Source of the DNA: Toxorhynchites rutilus septentrionalis
Taxonomy: Eukaryota > Arthropoda > Insecta > Diptera > Culicidae
Direction: 5' to 3'
Length of the DNA: 64,000 bases
Assembly: GCF_029784135.1 (NCBI RefSeq)
Contig: NC_073746.1
Span: 110,144,661-110,208,660, forward strand
Positions 55,800-64,000 of this stretch are shown one piece after another. The translations under genes and the position numbers were made by a program. The notes below the pieces were generated by a model, which saw nothing but the letters and a program-made list of their open reading frames with translations, was not told the DNA's origin and did not search any database. Within the stretch, counting starts at the first letter, position 1, and each line of letters begins with the position of its first letter.

Positions 55800-57438
55800 T
55801 GCATAATTAGGGCCATCAATCGAGCGGCGAACCACCATCCAGTCCACCAGAGTAACGAGAGGTCGATCGTGATCGATTGAGACGCGAAGATGAAAAGCTA
55901 AGTACTCGTGAGCATCTGGTTCGGTTTATCGATGGAACACTCCTCCGATCGTGGGGATGATGGGGTGTTCAGGTGAATTCCCCATCGAGAGGAGTGCCGC
56001 TCGGATGCAAATTTGCTGCGAGTGTCGTTTTGTAATGCACCGATTGCGTCTTCAGGCATTGGGAAAAGTTCGGTTTCGTTTCTGATTCTCAGCACTATCT
56101 GATATATTTTTGAAATCTTTTCCTAAGAAATTTCGAGCCAGTGCCAGATCAATCGTCTCGCGCGACTGCACTGCTAGTTTAATCGTGATTTTATTGCATC
56201 TTTGTATCAACCTTCTCGTTAACCTTATTAAGAGTGGTGCGAAGCAACGCTTCTTTACACACCTGATCCCTCCGATCATCACCAGGAGGCATCTCGTGAT
56301 GAACTTGTGTGGGTTGAAGCTGAGCTCGTTTTTTCATCGAAGCGCAGCTTCGGTTTGTTCTCGTCCCCATCAGGCGAATTGGAGATGCAATCTTCCCGTG
56401 CAAATTGTCACGATTTTTACCGGTGCGCTCGATGTAAACAACGGAGGCCACAAATCTAGGAGAAAAAAAATGTTGGTTCGATTTTGCATAAATATCCTCC
56501 GATAGATCCCGACGCGACGCCACCGCTTTGAGCATCTGTCAAAGAGCACTTTCGTGATGTTTATGCTCTAAGCTCATAAATTGCGGGCTAGTGGTGTTTG
56601 GAAACAAGCAGCAGAGCTACCCCTTTCAGGCGCAGGTTCAAATCGTAGTAAATAGGTTGTCATCGTTCGGAAATTAAGTCACCACTTTGCAACACTTTCG
56701 GTTGCGACAGTTTCGCTAACCTTTAGTAACCGTGGCTTGATCGTTTATCATCATCCACTTACACAAAGTTCAAGGTGCAACAATGGAGGAGTTGACAGGA
56801 GGAGAAACAAAAAACGGCAACTGTTGAATGCGAGGGCCAATTGGTGATGACGTGATTCCAGGGTCCGACTGTGGAGGGTATCGAGAGCACGAAGGTATTT
56901 CACGCCCACAATGCGGCTCGGAGTGGATTATTTTCTCATCGGCGGCCCGTCAAGTGCATCTGCTCGCGTGGTTTGAAGTAATTCTGGGTCACTGGACTGA
57001 ATGATGGAATGAGTTTTGAAGTGGCGCTAAATGTGTGGTCTTAATCGACGCGATTGTCTTACTTCGAATGGTGTTTCCCACGGGGTGATTTTTTGGGGAT
57101 TTGAAGTGCAGTCGTTTGGTTAATAATGTGAAACAAGTGTAATTCAAAAGATATTTAATTTCTGCGCGTTCACCGTGTCCACAAATCTCACAATGGATCG
57201 TTTTTTTTTTCAAAAAAAAAAATTAACTGTAAATTATTTACGATTCTAGAAAAGGAGAAAAATCTAACCCTAACAAACCAAATAACTTTGTTATAAAGCT
57301 GTTCTTAAGTGCTGATTATAGAACAAATTATACAGTGTTTTGAATCACAAAAAAATGAATAGTTCATGAAGAGTCGGACAGCAAAATATTAACGATTTTT
57401 TTCATTTTCATTTTCCATCATAGTTTTCTTTTATATAT
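55800..57438. other. Higher-GC, single-copy-looking DNA without proven gene
   Basis: Large open frames on opposite strands overlap (56110-56505 plus, 131 codons; 56191-56535 minus, 114 codons). Neither has a recognisable domain, and mutual overlap suggests GC-driven openness. Possibly regulatory. Confidence 0.3.
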
Positions 57439-57961
57439 ATATCTTATGTATATAAATACATTCTGCCATTCAAATGAAACACTAATTTCTGCATTACTCG
57501 AAAATTAATCAAGCAAATGTAACGAAATTTGGCATGTGGTGGTTTTAGGGTGCAATGAATGAATGACACAATTTTTTGCATATCCCGAGAATTAGTTTAT
57601 TAGTCAAGCAAAGGGGCACAAAGCTCGAAGAAGCAATCGTCATACTTGAGATGTCATAATTTTAGCATATTTTCTGTATTAAATATGTATTCCATGTAAG
57701 GGAGAAACATGTAAGGGAGAAACATCTTGAACGAGAATTGTGTCTGAATATAATTTTATATTACAAAATTTCGAATGTTGGTAGAAGTACTAGGAAATTC
57801 ATAGTGAAAGGAAATTGTAAAGGGTCAATTAAAAGATCAATCAATCAAAAGTTCTGCGTTTGGACCAATGAACGTTCGCTTAGCAAGAAAACTTGAATGT
57901 TTGATGGTATTGATAACAAAAAAAAACATTTTGGGCGGAACAAGTTAGCCGGGTCAGCTAG
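57439..57961 (+). mobile_element. Helitron copy with degenerate 5' end
   Basis: One repeat unit (CATTCAAATGAAACACTAAT), a short dispersed part, a GTAAGGGAGAAACAT duplication at 57696-57725, and the 3' terminus AGCCGGGTCAGCTAG ending at 57961 before T. The 5' end (TATATATATCTTATGTATAT) is degenerate. Confidence 0.7.
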
Positions 57962-58075
57962 TTTTATATATTTTCGCAACGTTTAAGAAGAGCTCTGTTC
58001 CCGTCATCATATTAGTGAAAGTTTAAGTGTTCAGCCGATTTCGCTAGAGGACGTTTTTCTGTGCAGAAAGAGAGA

Positions 58076-58155
58076 AACTGAGGGAGAGAGAGAGAGAAAG
58101 AGAGAGAGGAAGAGAGAGAGAGAGAGAGAGATAGACAGAGAGAGAGAGAGAGATC
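58076..58155. repeat. (GA)n microsatellite
   Basis: GAGA repeats with AAGA and GATA interruptions over about 78 bp. Confidence 0.95.
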
Positions 58156-58980
58156 AGGATCTTTGATAAGCCACATTCCTTATTGATCATTAACAGGTTG
58201 AGCCCAGCGTCGGTCCCTTGAGGTAAAATAAAAATATATACGGTTTGTTTTCGGATGTTTTACAAAATGTGATTACATTCTAGCCGTATTGCTGACTATT
58301 TTCTGTTTATATAATAAGAATATTTGGGAACTGAGACCGACACTGATATTGTGCGAACGCTCTTGATGCGGGCTGAATGGAAAGCGCAGCAAGAAAAAAT
58401 CGCTTAACGTGTTCATTGCATACTCCCGTGAGAACTGCTGAAGAAGCAATTTCATGAATTGCAAGGGGCCTACAGTTCTTCCAATAATCAGAATTCGGTA
58501 TTATTGGAAGTTGACACGAAAACAGTTCAACGAAGACAAAGCATTTGATGATGCTTCTGAGAAGCCATCACCGGAGACGAACTTCTACCTAACTTGGAAT
58601 AGTTGGAAACAACTCCTCAAATTCACGGTTCTCGCTTCCTACAGTTATTTCTAGTGAATGGGACATTCATGACCTCATGATTAATGAGTGTCAATATGCA
58701 ACTCATTGTATTGTTATTCCGAATTCACAAGCTGGCCTTCCGCCTCAAGTTCTTCGACCTCAGCTCTAAGGACAGCATGATCAAGTGATGAAGCAACGTC
58801 TTTCTTCCAAAAGTTTTATGAGCAAGGAACATTTTGACCAAAATTAAAACTAATTTCATCCAACAGTCGTTCCATTAATCTTACATGTCTCCTTGTGATT
58901 TTTTACCGTTCAATCGAGTCGAAAACCTCCAGGAAGAACGACTTTCAATAGTCGAAAAACGGTAAATGGACGGTTCTGAT
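58156..58980. other. No gene recognised
   Basis: A 66-codon plus frame (58454-58654) has no known motif. It may be upstream remains of the mariner relic that follows. Confidence 0.3.
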
Positions 58981-59090
58981 TGTGACATTGTAGTGTAACA
59001 GAAATGGTTCAACAAGTGGATCAAGCGATATGATGAGTGCATTGAAGTCCATGGGGAATACATCGAAGGATTGGCTCGTAGTTAGAGACT
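58981..59090 (+). pseudogene. mariner-family transposase C-terminal relic
   Basis: The frame at about 59003-59082 reads QKWFNKWIKRYDECIEVHGE then YIEGLARS and a stop. The pattern W..R...CI...GEY.E is the usual mariner C-terminus. Nothing recognisable of the catalytic domain remains upstream in frame. Confidence 0.45.
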
Positions 59091-60001
59091 CTATAGGTAT
59101 GCAGCCATATCATTTGGCCCATGCAGGTTAAACAACTTCTCGTCAAATAAGATCGCATGCAAAGGTAAGCGATATTTTTCGACATGAAATTTTGAGCGAG
59201 GAAGTTTGATCGTTTGAGGAACACTCTCTCTAAATCGGCTGTATCAGACTGATTTTCCATCAACACGAATGAACAGTCAGGAAGTACTTTTTTTAACCCT
59301 CCGCTCCCCCCAACTCTAAGAAACTCTGATGTGAGCTTCCTGGAGTTGGTCACCATTTATTTTTTTTTGATGACGAACATAACATATGGTTGAACTTGAG
59401 AATCGTTTGCTGCCATTTTTGCATCAACACTGCCATGAATATCGTGTATCTAACAGATTTTTTCATTTGTAGGAGCCTGGAACAACTGCCACCATTGGTT
59501 TGATCAATTGTAGTGCACTCCAGTCAGAGTTCACAACCTTCCAGTTTTTCTTGGATATTTCCAGATTTTTCTAAGCATGTCAGCGAAACAGCCAAAGACA
59601 AAAAATATCCAGTTTTCTTTGAATGTTTCACTGTTTTATCCAACAGTTGTGCTATTTTCAAGATTTTACTCCCCAAAATTATATTATTTTCTCCCATTCA
59701 TGAAAACACTACTCCGCTCTACTTACATCAAAGACTTTTCCACAAAGTCTTCCAAATATATGCGATCGAAATAATATTCAGGGTATCGATAATGAGTTCA
59801 AGAAGATTCGAAACCTAGATTTTACAGACTTCACTATAAACGAAAACAAGGATGCGTCTTTCTTTCGGGGTTAAATTTTATCACTTGAAGGTATAACCAT
59901 ATTTTTGTTTTTTCAAAATAGCGAAAAATTATTACAACAATTCTGATTCTGGCACATTCCTCAGCAAGCGTTGAACGGTTCTTTTTAGAATAAAAACTAA
60001 G
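59091..60001. other. No gene recognised
   Basis: A 111-codon minus frame (59021-59356) and a 101-codon plus frame (59513-59818) lack domains. Confidence 0.3.
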
Positions 60002-60003
60002 TA

Positions 60004-60970
60004 GGGTAAATGATCTTGGTTTGTCCAATTTGGGGTGTTTTTACGCAACTAGTAAATGCAAATCGATTTTTCTTCATGAAACTCACACATAATCGATACG
60101 AGTTTGGGTTTGTTGAAAAGCCCCAAGTCTCTAGTTGCTAATACTACCATAAGGTGTTGAAATTATTAAAATTTTTATGTTTTTTAACGATTTTCCTTAA
60201 AGAAGAATTATGATCATGGTTTGACCACCTCTGATCATGGTTTGCCTACAAAAAATGATCATGGTTTGTCCGGTTTTAGAAATCTCCATTTTTGAATGAA
60301 AACATTCGAATTCACAATTAGATGTTGCATTTATCATTGCTTGAGTTTACTGTCATCATATTGATTCATTCATAATTTAGGCTTTCTTCAGAATATTGCC
60401 TTTTCTTGGGCATTTTAGAAGTGTTCACCTCAACACAATCAACACAGAAAAACCATACTTCTGCTATGCGCGAAGCACACCATAAACAAACATAAACAAA
60501 CTGCAGTGCGCCAAGCGGTTGCCATAGAAATCATGTGGACAAAACAACATTATTGAATTGGACAACTCATGATCAGAATTGAGTTCATCAAAATGCGTTA
60601 ATTTAATGGTTTAGCTATGTAAATCCGATACAAATGGTGAGCAAGCATGATGTTTACAATATTTATAAGTGTTGTAATCCAGAAAAGGTCTGAATACGTG
60701 CCAAATAATCATCTGGTGATAGATTAAAAGTTAGCTTGAATGAGGGGCGCATAGACACAAATAGAAGGTGTATTTTATAATCCTTTAAAACATGTGATTT
60801 CGTAAAAATATACTATCAAACTACTATAAATCATGTAAAAGGCAATTTCATTTATATGTTTCGAAACATTCGAAGGCCTTATTTGACACAGGAGCGCTGA
60901 ATTAGAGCATTCAAAAAAGTGGGCAAACCATGATCATATTTTCGACTGGACAAACCAAAATCATTCACCT
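60004..60970. mobile_element. TIR element (MITE), second copy, without Helitron
   Basis: Ends GGGTAAATGATCTTGGTTTG (60004) and TGGACAAACCAAAATCATTC (to about 60967), flanked by TA at 60002-60003 and 60971-60972. Aligns with 21586-23241 along its length except for the Helitron. Internal ATCATGGTTTG motifs repeat near the left end. Confidence 0.82.
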
Positions 60971-61070
60971 TAGTATATAAACAACAAAAACTATGCGAGG
61001 AGTTTTAGCTTCCAAAAACGTCCACATGCATGAAGAAAAGTCGGGGTTAGCTAGAATGACACTAAATGTA

Positions 61071-61859
61071 CAGGTCGGACTCGATTAGATACAGTTCGAA
61101 AACAATTTTGTTTTTATTTTTCTAATTTGACTTATTTTAAGGAAAAATGTTACCTTTCAACGTTAAAATGAAATTTAAGTGGCTCTTATATGTACAGTGG
61201 GGTAAAAATCGTTATTTTTTGGAGATTTTGCTTGAATTTTCACCAGGAATTGTTTGTGTCGATATTGCAGCGAAATTATGATAGAAGTTGGGTGTCAAAG
61301 AACAAATTGTAGTGCAATTAGAAAGCTTCAATTTAATTGATAGAAACAATCAAGTTCAATATAAATTTTTAGGATAAAATTAATAATCACACATGAAAAA
61401 TTAACAACTTTGAAGTTTTTCACTACAAAAATGTTATTTAAATTCACCAAGTTACATGTTTTACAACTATATCCCGTACTAAATTTTCTTATCTTTCAAA
61501 TGAAAGCAACAGAATCGTCTTCTGTCACGTACTTTTTAATGTAGAGCCAATTTGAGGCAACAGAGTCCTAAACAAATAAAAAGTTCTATAACTCTGTCAT
61601 TGTTGAAAACCAAACATATGCGTAGAAGGATTTTTTTTCATCAAATATTATCCTCTATCACATCCTGAATGAATTCAGACTTTTATATGAGAAAGGTATA
61701 TAATGACGTTAAGGGGGTGAATCAAAACTTATATTCTTCTTTTATATTCAAAAAACGAAAAATATATGCATAAAAAATGATTTAAAAAAACTTTTTGTTT
61801 TTTGACTCGATTGTATACAGGGAAAATAAATCCGAAACTGTATATAATCGAGCCCGCTG
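61071..61859. mobile_element. pogo-type MITE, 789 bp
   Basis: Left end CAGGTCGGACTCGATTAGAT and right end ATATAATCGAGCCCGCTG are inverted repeats flanked by TA (61069-61070, 61860-61861). CAG/CTG termini with TA are typical of pogo derivatives. No transposase. Relatives at 35611-36378, and fragments near 12440 and 32745. Confidence 0.8.
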
Positions 61860-61861
61860 TA

Positions 61862-62125
61862 TAACAAAAGTATAATATTAATATATGAACTCACAAACAG
61901 AATAACGACAATTAAAAATGCTAATTGCTGACGCGGTCAATGTATATCGTAATTTTTATTACCAATAAAAACAAAATTGATAAAAAACAAAAATCGATTC
62001 TTTCCAATTTTTTTTTTTCTGGATATTTTTGACATCTCTGACTCCAGTTTACTATATCTGCACTGTCAGTTCGTTCCATCACACCACATCACTTTCAGTG
62101 ATAGTGGCATTATAACACTACGAAC
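61862..62125. other. AT-rich, probably upstream remains of a mariner
   Basis: No open transposase sequence is recognisable before 62125. Confidence 0.3.
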
Positions 62126-62375
62126 ATGCTTCCCTATTCACCGTATTCTACAGATTTGGCCCCGTGCGAGATTTGGTTTTTGTTTCCAGTCACTCGTCAC
62201 TCGCCGGGCAGACATTTTAGTCGAACGAGGAGGTCATCGCCGCCGTGGATAAAAGAAGTTAGAGCACCGCTGGGTTAAGTGTATCGAGCTAAAAGGAGAC
62301 TATGACGAGAAATAAATCGCCACTTTCAAAAATTTTTGTTTTTTTTTTGTAGGTTAAGTACTTATCGGACTGCCC
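62126..62375 (+). pseudogene. mariner transposase relic with 3' terminus
   Basis: MLPYSPYSTDLAPCEIWFLF (62126-62185) matches the mariner block PPYSPDLAPCDFWLFP. After frameshifts, HRWVKCIELKGDYDEK and a stop (about 62263-62312) match the C-terminus. GTACTTATCGGACTGCCCTC at about 62360-62380 resembles a mariner inverted repeat. The 5' terminus was not found. Confidence 0.65.
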
Positions 62376-64000
62376 TCGTACAATCGCCTGATCTGTAAAT
62401 GGTTTAAATTGATTAAATTAGAAACATTATAATTTTCCCATACATTTGTAAGAGCGTTAAAGCTGAATATTTTCCATATACACTAACCAATCGTGCTCCT
62501 GCCAACGAGTGGTCAACATAGTTTTGGAGGTTCGATAGTGTGTCATGCTGTGAACGAAATCATGGTGCGATTCTGTTCGCAATTTCAAATACAGGGTGGA
62601 TCTCGAGGAAATTTCCGAGATCCTCAATTTTGATGCCACCAGGCGAAGGGCACTTGTGTATTTTTGCATCACAAGCACTGGATACTGGGATACTTTGTTG
62701 TTGGTATTTATCTATGGCCAAATGGTTACCACTAAGCCGTTTTTATCTTAGAAATGTAGAAAAACAGTGTGATGACTCAAATATATTACCGCCTGTAGAT
62801 GTGTGTATTTCAAATGGAAAAGACAATCACGATAACTGTTGAAGTCACAACATAAAGAAGTACAATAATGTTTGAAATAACGCTTGCGATGCCTGCTCGA
62901 TATTCTTGTACTCGTCGTATTATTCTCGTGATGGGAAGAATGAATCATGTGCCACTAAAACTTTCTACTAAAGAGTAATTTGACGACTGTGAAGACATTC
63001 CGTGACTTCTGGGATCATTCCGAGAATTCGTCTGGTATTCTTGGAGTGGTGGCTTATTAGTTCCATGTAGTAGATGAGCTCTCAATTTATTCTTCTACGG
63101 AATCACTTATGTTGGTAATTGGTTGGAGAGGTTGGCAACTTGGTCTTATTTTTGGGGTAGGGATTGATTGACTATAGGTGCTCCGATATCCAAAACGCTA
63201 GATTACATTATAAGGTTCGTATACAATTTGAGCATTACCGGAAGGCCATGACTAGGGACTTCTAACACTCGAAAGAACATATTTCAAGTTGTTTCAGTCT
63301 CTTATGGACTGAAGCAGCGTCTGGTAAACAAGCTGAATAGGGTTGAGCGGGACATAAACACCATATGAACACATGTATCACGTCTATTTCAACACCATAA
63401 TATGAACCAATCTAAAAGTGGTTCACAAACAGACGACCTTCATGAAGTTCCTCTAAATTTGTATCCGATTTTATCTCCACATTATGCATGCTACCACCTA
63501 TAATCTCAATCACACAGAGATAAAACCTTCAGTGAGGGGTTCGGGTGCTCAAGGGGCGCGACGACGTGCGGGGAATATTGTCCGGGGTCCGTTTCGATAG
63601 TGAGGCAGGAAATCTATCCAATCAAATTATACCTCATGTATCAGTCGAGATCGTTCAAACAAAGGTTTGTGTGTAGTTTTTTCCCTCTTCTACTGGACCA
63701 CCACAGCTGCGTCACCCCGAAGGCCCGTAAGGTTTCTCGTACAAAAGAACATGCCCTGATTAGAATGGTTTCGTGATTGCGCGCGTGAAGCTTTTCCAAA
63801 GGTTAGCAAATAGCCCGAGATGAAAACAGAGCGACTCTGTATGTATGTTTAAATGTACAACCACGGGTTTGCTTATTTGTATGACGCCGCCGTGAAGGTG
63901 GCTCAATCGAGAGTGATTGGATTTTAGAAGGAACTCTGGGGGCGACTGCTTCACCACACCCAATTCTTTGTGCTCAGCTTCGTGCGCCGGTGTATTATGG
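62376..64000. other. No gene recognised
   Basis: Mixed-composition DNA, GC-richer from 63530 to the window end. Frames of 66-100 codons on both strands (62457-62678 minus, 62540-62842 plus, 63760-63963 minus) have no identifiable domain. Confidence 0.3.

Noticed and set aside
56110..56535. Long frames on opposite strands as genes
   Set aside because: They overlap each other, have no domain, and GC-rich DNA gives long chance frames.
56580..56660. Another tRNA-like SINE head (GCAGGTTCAAATCG resembles box B)
   Set aside because: No convincing box A at the right distance and no element boundaries.

Overview
The window looks like repeat-rich intergenic or long-intron DNA from a culicine mosquito, most likely Aedes. 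This is inferred from content: I-clade and Jockey-clade non-LTR retrotransposons, tRNA-derived SINEs, DD36E/DD37E mariner-like elements, Helitrons ending in CTAG, and many TA-flanked terminal-inverted-repeat (TIR) elements in an AT-rich background. No complete host gene is recognisable. One possible first coding exon (39904-40066, +) and a few weaker exon-like stretches (34.7-35.1 kb minus, 29.7 kb plus) are the only host-coding candidates.

Layout. 0-8.1 kb: a decayed I element (cut by the window start) abuts a decayed Jockey element. The Jockey copy is split by a minus-strand SINE with a 13-bp target duplication and by a 1,294-bp mariner-like element with perfect 49-bp TIRs. 8.5-11 kb: a Tc1 relic, then a 2-kb inverted repeat whose arms are themselves inverted repeats. 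11-15.5 kb: mostly unexplained single-copy-looking DNA. 15.5-20.7 kb: a TA-flanked MITE, a pogo-derived relic, a mixed direct/inverted repeat, and a further TIR element carrying about 97-bp tandem repeats and interrupted by a DD37E mariner-like element with an intact 339-aa transposase. 21.6-27.1 kb: a MITE with a Helitron inside it (the second MITE copy at 60 kb lacks the Helitron and serves as the empty site), two decayed GC-rich cassettes flanking a GGGACGACCG minisatellite, a Helitron fragment, and a 1.27-kb TIR element with a MITE nested in it. 27-30 kb: unexplained, higher-GC DNA. 30-33.2 kb: a 149-bp minisatellite, a half-copy of the 9-11 kb foldback element, and a TIR element with a 206-bp internal duplication.

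33-42.4 kb: unexplained DNA, a pogo-type MITE, a SINE, a long Helitron, a roughly 100-bp TA microsatellite and the candidate exon. 42.4-45.2 kb: a large palindrome with arms of about 1.2 kb that contain tRNA-like heads. 45.6-64 kb: mariner relics (45.6, 50, 59 and 62 kb), second copies of several repeat families, a composite minus-strand Helitron at 53.5-54.5 kb, SINEs at 50.6 and 55.5 kb, a GA microsatellite and unexplained DNA.

The window is best read as a stratigraphic record of nested transpositions. Only one element, the DD37E mariner at 19.2-20.5 kb, still looks able to encode a full transposase. The two large inverted repeats are the most unusual structures and could yield hairpin RNA if transcribed. 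All family names are recognised by eye from motifs; no database search was run.
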